Assembly (NCBI GenBank): GCA_030560485.1 | Contig: JAKTTS010000287.1 | Coordinates: forward strand, 1-20,305 | Length of the DNA: 20,305 bases | From: Ascoidea tarda (nom. inval.) | Taxonomy: Eukaryota; Ascomycota; Saccharomycetes; Ascoideales; Ascoideaceae | Direction of reading: 5' to 3' | Part shown: positions 1 through 10,226 of the stretch, piece by piece | Layout of the letters: each line of letters opens with the position of its first letter | Position numbering within the stretch: position 1 is the stretch's first letter | Notes under the pieces: generated by a model | The model's database searches: none | What the model saw: the letters and a program-made list of their open reading frames with translations, nothing else | Told to the model about the DNA's origin: nothing | Made by a program: the position numbers and the translations under genes

Positions 1-1115
1 GGTCTTTTGCTGATCCAACGACTGAGAAAGTGGCATTAATTTTGCAGCCATCTTGTCTCTTTTCGATTCTGATTATTCTTCTTTGATCGAATTTTTCATT
101 TGCATCCCATTCTGGCAAACACAAGTCCTTGACAGAGATATTGTCGAGAGATAGAGAAACAGGAATGTAACGAACATTTGAATGAGATGAAGTCATTCTT
201 GGTGGTCTTGTGGCACTACCACCCGAGCTTATACCTCTGACTACTCTGTATTTATTTAAGGGAAACTGTTTTGAGAACTGGTTTAGTTTATTGGTGTTGG
301 CGTTGTTGTTGAGATTGGCATTGGTGTTGACGTTAATGCTATGGTTATTAGCATTGACGTTATTATCGTTATTGTTGTTATTATTGTTATTATTCAAGTT
401 GTTTGAAAGAGTTGGTAAGGAAGATAGATTGTTGATTGGATTTAAAGTGGTTATTGGGTTCAAGTTGTTGAAATTATTGAGGTTATTGAGATTGAGATTG
501 TTAAGGTTGCTGAGACTGTTAAGGTTGTTGAAGCTGTTAAGATTAAGATTGTTGAGATTGTTAAAGTTGTTAATACTGTTGATGTTAAGAGCATTTATGC
601 TATTGATATTATTGAATGTATTGATATTATTTAGGGCATTTATGTTTTGGATATTTTGGATGCTTTGAAGACTGTTGTATGAATTAAGATTTGAAGGAGT
701 GTTTTGGAATTGAATTGGTTCCAAGTAAACTTTGCTGTTTGTTGCAGTTGTCTTTTGATTTTGATTTACTGAAGTATTGTAAGGAGTTAGTTCATTGATC
801 GTGGTTGCAGTTGAGCTAACCGAGAAGGGAGAGCCTAACATACTTGAAATGGTTGAAGGCTCGCTTATTATGCTTGCTCTTCTTGTTGAAATTGTTTCGG
901 GATCTATTGGAGGAGAGGGAGGATAATCGCTATGTATATTGTTGTTTGAGGTGTTTGAGGATAGTATTGGCAATGAATCCATTTGTGGGCTTGGAGCATT
1001 GCTATTGAGGATATTTTGTTGGTTGTTGCTCAAGGAATATTGGTTTGAGAAATAGATGTTATCGTAGAACAAATTAGGAGGTTGTAATTGGTGGGATTGT
1101 TGGGACTGTTGGGAC

Positions 1116-1155
<40 letters not shown>

Positions 1156-1657
1156 GGGAAGGATTATTAAATACACTAACAAATTGGTTTTTTGAGGCAT
1201 CTTGCAATGGTAAGGATAGTGGGTTATAAGTGATGACAGGATTTAAAAATTGGTTGTTAGGAGAGGAGGTGAGAGTAGAGGTGGTAGCGATGTTGTTGGT
1301 AGCATAAGGATCGTTGAGTTGCTGGTAGTAAGCAGTTGAGTTTGGAGAAGATGAAGAATTTATGAAAGAGGTTGGGAATAGAGAAGATTGGTTATAGTTA
1401 CTTGCAGATGTATTTACTGAGGGAGTATTAGAAGCAGCAGAAGTATTTGAAATGTTGATATTGGAAAGAGGAGGAGTCGAAATGGGCTCTGATTTCAAAA
1501 ACTGGTCCATTGGATTTAGATTAATATTTTGGTTGTAGGATTTTTCAGTCAAAGTTGGAGATAATATTGTTTCAAAAGACATGTTGGAGGAAGGATAGGT
1601 CTCGTAGTCAAATCTTTGGGCAGGAGTGGTGACGGTTGAGGGAACTATTGACAGCAT
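1..1657 (-). CDS. Q/N-rich putative transcriptional regulator, 3' part missing (window edge)
   Basis: This frame is open from an ATG at 1657 to the left edge, giving 552 visible residues; its real C-terminus lies outside the window. The start MLSIVPSTVTTP is the first Met after an in-frame stop at 1721-1723; a second Met (residue 26, codon at 1580-1582) is an alternative. Residues 27-165 are Ser/Asn/Pro-rich. Residues 168-181 are Q14, followed by QQS repeats. Residues of about 345-436 are a long Asn/Leu/Ile/Phe repeat region ending in polyN. Then the composition becomes ordinary: RMTSSHSNVRYIPVSLSLD (487-505), LPEWD (514-518) and QRRIIRIEKRQDGCKINATF (525-544). This last part looks like the beginning of a folded domain. 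It recalls the RR(I/L)V-rich start of the fungal DUF7082 domain of RfeD/OefC-type regulators, but I cannot confirm that. A nuclear regulator with a prion-like activation region is inferred from composition only. The very long upstream region supports a regulatory gene. Confidence 0.75.
356..625 (-). repeat. Asn/Leu-rich period-3 coding repeat
   Basis: On the minus strand this encodes about 90 residues in which Leu, Ile or Phe recurs at roughly every third position between Asn or Ser (units such as NNL, NNI, NSF, NAL), ending in a polyN tract. On the plus strand it appears as repeated GTTGTTGA/ATTGTTA-type words and opens a spurious leucine-rich frame. The rhythm is clear. Any structural meaning is inference. 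Confidence 0.75.
1115..1156 (-). repeat. CAA/CAG repeat encoding Q14
   Basis: Fourteen consecutive glutamine codons (thirteen CAA and one CAG on the minus strand), inside the putative regulator. Three QQS-type units follow. The nearly pure CAA run is likely to vary in length between strains. Confidence 0.9.
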
Positions 1658-2100
1658 ATATGAGAGAGAGGATTGGGAAATTAGAGCTATAGGAGTGTGA
1701 GAGTATAGAAAGCTATGGGGTTATAACAGTAGAAGCGATGTAAAGATGTTTGAGTGGTATTGAATGGAAAGATATGAGGATATGGAGATAGAAGGATGGG
1801 AATATAAGAATGTAGCAATACAATGTAGAAAGCAATGACAAGCAGCTGGAGGATAAAGTGGATGGTGGATATATAAGAGATATATATTAGATACCAAAGG
1901 GCTAGAGGAAGATAGGAAGATAATTGGAGATGTGGAATAAAAGAGATTTGAAAAGGCACCAGCAGGGAAACAGGGTTTTATTATATAGGAAATTTTACAT
2001 TGAAAGAAAAACCAACTCTTTAAAAACACAATTATCAAGCTACTCAAAGGTATGGAAAGCCAATAAGTTACTTCTACGCAGCGAGCCACAGGTGAGTAGT
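1658..2100 (-). promoter_or_regulatory. Pyrimidine-rich leader/promoter of the Q/N-rich gene
   Basis: Read on the minus strand, the DNA just upstream of the 1657 start is rich in C and T with few G, typical of yeast 5' leaders. A 122-codon frame here (2089-1721) is in the same phase as the gene but ends at a stop 63 bp before its start. It encodes hydrophobic low-complexity sequence, which I read as a by-product of the CT-rich leader. No clear TATA box was assigned. Confidence 0.35.
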
Positions 2101-2830
2101 GAGTACATGGCTGTGAAGACTGAGGGTTAAAGCCTCTTTTTTGTGTATGACGGCGTACGGCGGTGAGATTATGCGTGTACTCAGGCTACGCAGCTGTGGG
2201 TGATCTGGTTACCAGACGGAAAATGAGAAAAGAGCACAGGTAGTGCGGAAAGTAGCTAGAGACACACAGCGGGTTGGAAAAATTGGAATTGAGTCTAAAG
2301 TGAGTCTAGAGTGAGTCTGTAGTGAGAACACTGAACCTTAAGGCAGGTGTGTACAACCACCTTGGAGCTGCGTGTGGACGAACCGAAAGTGAGCCAAACG
2401 CTGGTGGTTTGGCGATTTGATCATTTCGTGGCTCTGGGAGATAAGGAGAGATAGCCTCTGGAGTCGTGAGTGATGAGAGAGATAGCCCTGCAAAAGCAGG
2501 AGCAGCCAGTAGAACGGGCAACAGTGGCGACACGAGCGACAGGCCCGGTGGCAACAATGTAGACGCCGGCCACAATAGCAACAATAGCAACAATAGCAAC
2601 AATAGCAGCAGAAGCAGCAGGGACTGCAACAATAGCCAATAGCCAATAGCTAAGGGATCGCATGTCGACTGTGTTGATCCACACTCTGGAAACATTTACG
2701 AGCGATTGACCATTAGGCTCAGGTGGGCGAGAAGCAGCTGCTGAAAACCATTCGCAGCGCAAAATCAGATATTCAGTGTCGCTTTTCCTGACATACAAGT
2801 GGTGAGTTGTAACTTGCAAGTTACAACAAA
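2101..2830. other. GC-richer intergenic island with CAG/CAA-type tracts
   Basis: Base composition rises well above the flanks. The segment 2570-2640 holds AGCAACAAT-type repeats merging into GCAGCAGAAGCAGCAG. Frames here are open on several phases because of the triplet repeats and give homopolymer-like peptides, so none is called as a gene. The island ends sharply at a 22-bp palindrome, after which the sequence is AT-rich. It may be distal promoter or 5' leader DNA of the minus-strand regulator. Confidence 0.5.
2806..2827. repeat. 22-bp perfect palindrome
   Basis: The left half GTTGTAACTTG is followed directly by its exact reverse complement CAAGTTACAAC, with no spacer. The next base pair outward does not match. 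It lies at the junction of the GC-richer island and the AT-rich desert. A dimeric protein-binding site is possible. Confidence 0.85.
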
Positions 2831-4049
2831 CATGCTATTTATGCTTCTCTGGTTGTGCAACAAACCAAAACCATGATCATATTAAATTAATCTTAAAATA
2901 ATCTTAAATTATGATTGTTTAATGATTATTTCATGATTATTTTGTAATTATTTTAAAATTAATTTAAAGATTAAAGATTTGGGCTTTTCAATTATTATTT
3001 TTGGTTTTTGTTCTGCCCTTTTGCTAGATAATGAACAACAATAGAAAATGCTTGTGTGAAATTCTTTCATTTTGAACTAAATCACAGACTGGGCTCAACT
3101 AGGAGTACGTTGCGAAACACTATTGCTGTTTCACTATTACACTGTTTCACTAGCTCACTATTCTATTATTTCACTATTCCATTATTCAACTATTCCATTA
3201 CTTCACCATTCTATTGTGGCAGTCAAGCAAGATCGAGATTATTCAGATACTCTTTATTCCGATAGTGATACTGAAGATGGAGATGTTTCAAGATAATAAT
3301 GAGAGTAAGGGAAAGGAAGGAAAGAGACCACAGGCTTACAGAACGCCTTTGAAAAACGGGGCTGCCTTTGCGAACACGAACAGAGAGAAGAACGGCAGTT
3401 GGCGAACAGAACCATCCCCAGAGAGAGAAATCTTAAAGGTAACATTCCCCAAAGGGAGATAATTTCTAGTCAATTTAGCACCTTTTCTGGGTTTTCGGTG
3501 TTCTTTTTCACGTTTCTAGTACTTCTCCAGCTCTTTTTGTTGCTGCTTTACTTTTTACTTTTTCCTTTTTCCTTTTTTTCGCTACCTTCAATCACAGATT
3601 CTTCACCAACAAAAGCAAAACACTTACAAAAAGGAGAGCCTTTTCTTCCATGGGGAATCAGATGGTTCAGGTGTTCAAGTGGTTGTACTTCAAACTTCAA
3701 GCTTTATCTCTATTATTTGCAATTGCTCAACCAAGTTCTGTTATTGAAAGCCTCGACACACCATTTGTTGCCAAATTGTTACGAGTAGTATTAATTTTAT
3801 TTAAATATTTGTATTATTTGCAGTAATTGTAATAATTGTAATAATTGTAATAATCTTAATAATCTTAATAATAAGATTAAATTTTCAAACTTCCTGAATC
3901 GCATATTTGCTTCCATGAAAGAGAAAAGTATGAAAAAAGTATGAGAAAAGTATGAGAAAACAAGAGACCTAACAAGCAAAAAAAAGTAACTTGTTTCCTT
4001 TTTGTTTGGTTTTTCCTTCTAGAATGATTTAATAATCAATAATTAATCT

Positions 4050-4108
4050 TAAATATTAAATATTAAATATTAAATGCTAAATGCTAAATATTAAATGCTA
4101 AATATTAA
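4050..4108. repeat. Degenerate TTAAATA/CTAAATG tandem repeat
   Basis: Seven- to eight-base units of the type TATTAAA and TGCTAAA repeat in tandem in the AT-rich intergenic DNA. It is a simple low-complexity repeat without coding content. Confidence 0.7.
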
Positions 4109-4815
4109 AAAACTAATCTCAATCATAATCCTGATCATAACTACAATTGTAATTTTTCTTTATTTCTATTTTTCTTTGTTACAATATCAATTTGTAACTC
4201 GACCATTGAAATATAATACACTTATTCTTGAAAAAATGAAAGTTCGTCTCGGTTAATCAGTAATTAAAATGAAAAAAAAAATACGATCCAACACAATAAA
4301 ATATAATCGAATAAAATAAAATAATTCATATTAAAACAAAACACTATACAGTATATTTAATAGCAAGTTATCACCCGTCTATCACTTGTTCTTGTTTGCT
4401 CAAAAAGATTTGCTATTTTCCAATTTAGTTTTAAGTAAGAGCACTAATACGAGTGTTAATAATTGTGAAAGTAACTTTTCCAGTGCCTAATATCTTTACT
4501 GATTTTTATTTTTTATTTTTTATTTTTGTGTTTTCGCTAAAATTGATGATCAAAGAATTCTTGACTATGTAATTACTTTCTTTTGGTTTCTTGAATTCTT
4601 TGTTCATCATTTGTATACAATATCTACCAATGAGCCACGAATAGAGATTCGATTACCATTGAACTTTTTTCTTTTTTTTCTTTTTTTTTTTTACCTTTTT
4701 TACCTTTTTCTCTTTGGTTATTTTTGTTCTTAATCTATTAAGTCATTATTAGGATTGATTTACTCATCATCAATCGTCAAGACCCATTCCCATTCTCTTT
4801 CTCGTTCAAATTTTA

Positions 4816-4841
4816 ATTTTAATTAGAATTCTAATTAAAAT
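4816..4841. repeat. 26-bp perfect AT-rich palindrome
   Basis: The half ATTTTAATTAGAA is followed directly by its exact reverse complement TTCTAATTAAAAT. The centre is GAATTC and there is no spacer. The next bases outward (A/A) do not pair. Homeodomain-like TAATTA cores occur in both halves. Confidence 0.85.
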
Positions 4842-4873
4842 ACTTCAAGTACTATTCCATACACTGCTATATT

Positions 4874-4962
4874 ATATTGTATTGTATTGTATTGTATTGT
4901 ATTGTATTGTGTATTGTGTATTGTATTGTATCGTGTATTATATCGTGTATGGTATTGTATCG
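4874..4962. repeat. (TATTG)n pentanucleotide microsatellite with degenerate tail
   Basis: A pure run of TATTG units (about eight) is followed by interrupted copies with GTGTATTG, TATCG and TATGG variants up to about 4962. It opens a Tyr/Cys/Ile/Val-rich frame, which is not a gene. Confidence 0.85.
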
Positions 4963-5395
4963 CATAATACTTTAACCAGAAAGGGTAATCTTACTAGTCT
5001 AGCCTTTGGATATCATCAGGATGCCCCGTTTATTTCAAGACATCTGAAGGCACTTCGGATAAATAGCAGGGGTTTGTCACACGTCAGAGAGACTGAAATG
5101 AAACATTTTTGGTTCTCGATCTCGATATTATCTTGCACTATTTTCTGTGCTGGTCGAGCATTGTCTGATGCGGTATAATATAATGTTTGTGTGTCAATTT
5201 GGTAAATACATGTCTAATTTGCGATTGAGTCTCTCTGCTTCAACAAAGATTCATACAAAAAGAAGTCAAGTCTTCGTCCCAGTTTGCCATTTTACTAAAG
5301 TTGTTTGAATCTTATTTCTCACCCATTCACTTCCTACAAACCAACTCTTTCTATTAATTAATCCAGGGGATATATAAAAGTGTATGAAATAATAG

Positions 5396-5450
5396 TATTA
5401 TAACTGTATTATAACTGTATTATAACTGTATTAATAATGTATTAATAATG
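5396..5450. repeat. 11-bp tandem array, five copies in two sequence classes
   Basis: Three perfect copies of TATTATAACTG (5396-5428) are followed immediately by two perfect copies of TATTAATAATG (5429-5450). The period is 11 bp throughout, close to one DNA helical turn. Confidence 0.9.
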
Positions 5451-5582
5451 TATTAAAAAAGTTTTGTAAATGTGTTACAGTTTTACAAAAATTTTACAAA
5501 TCATCTGCAAAATGTTTGCAAATTGTTTACAAAAAGTTTTCTTATTAAAGAATTTAAATAATAAAAACTAAAAAATCAAAAA

Positions 5583-5622
5583 AATTAAAAGATTAAAAGA
5601 TTAAAAGATTAAAGAATTAGAA
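5583..5622. repeat. AAAAGATT tandem repeat
   Basis: Several adjacent AAAAGATT-like 8-bp units lie in the AT-rich intergenic region, degenerating toward AGAAGATT. No coding content. Confidence 0.65.
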
Positions 5623-5941
5623 GATTAAATAAATTACCTTGCCAAACTGATTGAATTCTTATCAAAAGGACAAATGAAAACAAGAGACCAAAAAAAAAAC
5701 CCAATTTAGTTTTTGCAGTGTCTAATTAAATCAAATTTAGTAATTTAATTATTATTACAATTTAAAAATTTTACTATTTTTATCAGTTTTCCTGAACACT
5801 GATAATTAAAGTTTATTACTATTTATTACAAAATTTTCAATATAAAAATGTAAGGTTAAAAAGTTTAATTGTAAGAAATACAAGACATCACAAAATAATA
5901 TAAGAAATGATAAATTGTAATAAACTTCAAATTACAGCGAT

Positions 5942-6018
5942 ATTGGTTATTTGAAGAGATTGTTTAGGAATATTTATGAGCTTGATTTTGCAAACAACCG
6001 TGATTGGTCAACAATTGG
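5942..6018. promoter_or_regulatory. Cluster of three inverted CCAAT boxes
   Basis: ATTGG occurs at 5942-5946, 6003-6007 and 6014-6018; the last two are 11 bp apart, one helical turn. CCAAT in either orientation is the core of the fungal Hap2/3/5 site. The cluster sits at the left border of a less AT-rich island (about 6040-6730) and could drive an unannotated transcript or act as a distal element for either flanking gene. That role is inference. Confidence 0.35.
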
Positions 6019-6039
6019 TTAGAAATTCCTTTACTCTCC

Positions 6040-6740
6040 CTATTTAACAGCCAAGTGCAAAAGATGGTGGAGACAAAACTATTAGTGACAGCAAAAAAGG
6101 AGAAAAGACAACAGTGGTCTCAAACAAAAGCAGACAATTGGCAGCCTTGAACCAAGGTAAACGAGACAAAGCACCCACATGGGCCACAGGGTGGGAGCGA
6201 GGGCATGAAAAAAAAGTGTGTTGGGCTAACTATCTTGCAGAGAGAAACCTAAGATTTGGTAAACGCTTGCCAGGATGTGAAGTGTGCTGCACGCCTACGC
6301 TAGAAAAAAATGGCAAATACCAATCAGAGAGCCAAAACTATGTAAAGCAAACGCCAACCCTAATAGCCAATCTTAAAGCGTAAATGATAAAGCGTAAAGC
6401 GACTCGTATAACGCTGATATAAGATGAAAACCATTTCTACTCGCTAGAAGCCAGACTGATCTGACTTTGGCTTAGGCAATTTAAGTTGCAGGCTTAACTT
6501 CGAAGTATAATAGTCGCAAAAACGCGGCAGCAAGATTGCGTGCAAGTATACGTGGTTTACCTGGCAACAACGCACGTTTGTATTGACACAGAACCAAATA
6601 TCGCGCGCTTTGCACTTTTTGAACTGGAGTTATCGACTTTCAAGTTCCGCTACCCGCTGCTGCCGAACAAAAACCTGTATCAGTGCAGGGAGCAGCCAAT
6701 TGTGATTCTTCTGCCTATTATTGTTCATTCTCTCTAATTT
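6040..6740. other. Less AT-rich intergenic island, possible unannotated transcript
   Basis: Composition here is more balanced than on either side and lacks simple repeats. It contains an 89-codon frame from 6114 to 6383 on the plus strand, with mixed and fairly basic composition (GKRDKAPTWATGWERGHEKK near its start), preceded by an overlapping 28-codon frame from 6064. No domain was recognised. Short hairpin-forming words occur at 6448-6475 (AAGCCA with TGGCTT, enclosing CAGA with TCTG) and a 10-bp palindrome ACTTCGAAGT at about 6497. I could not match U1, U2, U4-U6, SRP, RNase P or U3 signature motifs. It could be a noncoding RNA, a short protein gene or only regulatory DNA. Confidence 0.3.
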
Positions 6741-6797
6741 TCACAAAAGCTATCATTTGATGTAATTGCAGCAGAGAAGCTAAGAAAAACTGCTTTG

Positions 6798-6840
6798 ACA
6801 GAACAATAATCCACACAATTCTTCTTTTTTGTTGTTCTGT
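6798..6840. repeat. Inverted repeat with 9-bp arms
   Basis: ACAGAACAA (6798-6806) pairs with TTGTTCTGT (6832-6840) across a 25-bp spacer. It could form a hairpin in RNA, but its function is unknown. Confidence 0.5.
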
Positions 6841-7647
6841 TATGTTGGTGGTGAATGGTACCAAATTAACAACAATACCAAGTTACCAGGTAATTAAGAG
6901 TTGCCGCTTTTGTACATAACTTTCAAAAATATTGCCATCGATATCGGCGATATGGATGATATCAGCCCTATTAAATAATTTTTTTGACCTCTTTTATTAG
7001 AGAAAAATTGACACCGACCTGCAAACAGTACATAATAAAGAGTTGGCATCGACATAGTGGCCAGGTAGCTAAGTAGCAGCTGTGTAGTTTCTTGATTGTT
7101 TTCCATTTATCTAAGTGTTTTAGTTTATTGTATCACATATTTATCCAGATCCGCTACACAATCTCTGCCTCTTGGTTTGATTCTGCCTTCTTTTCTATTT
7201 TTCCTATTTTTTTTATTTTCCCATGGAAGCTTGAGAATGGAAAAGTGAAACTCAAAGAAAACAGCCCAGACACCAGACACTCAGAACCGAGAAACTACAG
7301 AGAGGATATTCCAAAATTCCAGCAACGCTATTTATAAAAAGATGATGTGGACAATTGGCTCAGCAATGTGCTTGAACAAGGTGCAAATCGCAGAGAACAT
7401 CATTCAGAAGGAAAATCCTTTGATCTCTGCTATTTTACTATCTAGGTATTTGGTATTGGGACTCACACCGACGTAGAGAAGAAATCTAAAAGTAGCAAGG
7501 AAAAAGAAAACTTCTCATGATCCACAATCCGCGTAAACAATAGCCCACCTTTTTCTAGAATCTAAAAATACTGCACGATCACATTCAAGGTTCCGGTATC
7601 TGAGCACGTCCATGCGCTACAACGCACCGAAGCCTTCCGGTCGCAAC

Positions 7648-7655
7648 TATAAAAG
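7648..7655 (+). promoter_or_regulatory. Isolated TATA box
   Basis: TATAAAAG, a perfect match to the TATA consensus, lies in a locally GC-richer stretch with a CCAAT (7750-7754) about 100 bp downstream. The nearest plus-strand gene starts 1.4 kb away at 9099, so either it serves an unannotated transcript or it is a chance match. Confidence 0.35.
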
Positions 7656-8564
7656 TCATCAAGCGACAGGCTTCGCTCACCCTACGAATCTTATCTCTGC
7701 CTGCTTTTCGCGAATTCCGCCCATCACCGCTTCCGTTTCTAGTTGCGCCACCAATCAGCAGGCAAATTATCTTTCCACACTACAGCTCCAGTTTCATCTC
7801 TTTTATTGTATATTGTTTCATATAACAACTGTTTGCCCTTATCCACCAACGGTCTTGAAGGACTTTGACGTATTTCCTTCGAGTGAAATTCCAACGTTTT
7901 ATTTTCTGCTGCTTCTCTCATTAATTAGCAATGGAGAGCATTTAATTGTCTGGTCTGTTAATTGGTTACTCTATTTTTTACGTTTCTATTCGCCCAACTT
8001 TTTCCTGCACCGAGTTTTTCCTTTTCCCTTCTCTTTTTTTTTCGTCAATTTCATGTTTACCGTAATTTCTATATTTTCCATCAGCTAACATACCCTTATT
8101 TGATATTTTAGAAAATTTGATCAATCGAGTATTCAAATATTTAATACGTTTTTAATACAATATTAATACAACTACAATTTTAAATTATTTATTTTAATCA
8201 ACAATCAACATTTTCTCAATCTGAATCCAGTGTTGTCTTACTATCCAATGAAATCATCGGAAATACTTATCTTTATTGTAATTATTATAACTAAAATAAT
8301 TAAAATAGAAATTCTAATTATTTAAAGTATTTAAATTATTTTAATTATTTTAATTATTATTATAATATCTCTACTCTCTCTACAAATTTTGGGTGGATGA
8401 GTCTATCCTTGTAAAAACAAAAAAGCAAAAATTAAACAATCGATTTAGAATTTGGTGCAGTCTAGTGGAAAATACCCAAATTAATTAAATCTTTTCTAGA
8501 TTTATTCTCGTTCTATCCGAAATAATCTACAACTGTACTAATCATCTTCACTTATCTAATTCCC

Positions 8565-8615
8565 ACAAAAATCATAAAACTCATAAAATTGGTAAAGTTC
8601 ATAAAATTCATAAAA
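8565..8615. repeat. TTCATAAAA 9-bp degenerate tandem repeat
   Basis: Five or so units of the type TCATAAAA(C/T)T run in tandem upstream of the ubiquitin-eL40 gene. AT-rich simple repeat. Confidence 0.6.
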
Positions 8616-8677
8616 TTAAAACACTGCTGCCCAGATTTACCAGAATTAGAGAATTGTATGGTTTTCTCTTCTATTCT

Positions 8678-8687
8678 ACACCCATAT
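8678..8687 (+). promoter_or_regulatory. Possible Rap1-like site upstream of ubiquitin-eL40
   Basis: ACACCCATAT resembles the start of the Rap1 consensus ACACCCATACATT used in many ribosomal protein promoters of Saccharomycetaceae. It lies about 410 bp before the start codon, a plausible distance. A CCAAT box (8782-8786) and a GGACGC word followed by a T run (about 8979-8992) are also present. Other yeasts use different factors for these genes, so the assignment is tentative. Confidence 0.3.
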
Positions 8688-9098
8688 CTTTAACCTCAAT
8701 ATTTGAATTTAGTTACTTCCGATTTTAAGACCACTAATCTAGACTTCTGCTCTCTTCCAATCAAAATCTAGAACGGCCCCACCAATCACATTTTGACTCC
8801 GAGCTTCCGTTCCAGCCCCAAACTCAAAAAACTAAAAGCATCACGTTTTAAATCACGTTTCAACTTGAAGCCCTGTCCACATAACCGCAGAGGTAGATTA
8901 TAATCGTAGTTTAGTCACATGAATTCGGATAGGGTATTTAGTATCATAGGGCTCTCATCTGGAATGGTTGTGTGATGTTTGGACGCTTTTTTTCACCACC
9001 TCAACTTCTCCCCAGAGTAGTCCTTTTGCTATATCTCTTTGTATTTTGTTACCATCTTCACCAAATTCAAGAAATCAATAGAGCAACGATTATTCAAA

Positions 9099-10226
<1,128 letters not shown>

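Larger units (their letters stand above)
2831..5940. other. AT-rich gene-free region with short tandem repeats
   Basis: No frame here encodes protein-like sequence. The region holds many simple repeats: CACTATTC-like units (3115-3215), TAATTGTAA and TTAATAATC units (3825-3875), ATTAAAT/GCTAAAT units (4050-4108), pyrimidine runs (4665-4712), a TATTG microsatellite (4874-4930), an 11-bp array (5396-5450) and AAAAGATT units (5583-5622). A frame at 3214-3462 has mixed composition near its end but no recognised domain. Confidence 0.6.
6741..8640. other. Intergenic region, no convincing gene
   Basis: This holds mixed sequence to about 7930, then AT-rich DNA with TTAATTATT-type repeats (8280-8360). 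Short frames exist on both strands (for example 158 codons at 7612-8088), but their products are low-complexity aromatic/Ser-rich strings of pyrimidine-rich DNA without a recognisable domain. The region contains a perfect TATA box at 7648 with no gene close downstream. Confidence 0.5.

Noticed and set aside
210-668. Leucine-rich 152-codon plus-strand frame
   Set aside because: It is antisense to the Asn/Leu repeat of the minus-strand regulator; the Leu runs are the complement of Asn/Gln-type codons.
2306-2819. Overlapping minus-strand frames with polyL, CCYCCY or AIVAIV runs
   Set aside because: All three phases of one triplet-repeat tract are open, a sign of repeat DNA and not of a gene.
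4882-5178. 98-codon frame beginning in the TATTG microsatellite
   Set aside because: The start is microsatellite-encoded Tyr/Cys/Ile/Val repeats and the rest matches nothing known.
5806-5815. TTAAAGTTTA resembling a Wor1-type site in the desert
   Set aside because: The word is made of common AT-rich letters and chance matches are expected here; the species and factor are unknown.
7612-8088. 158-codon plus-strand frame
   Set aside because: The product is Phe/Ser/Leu-rich from pyrimidine-rich DNA, has no recognisable motif and no conserved-looking start.
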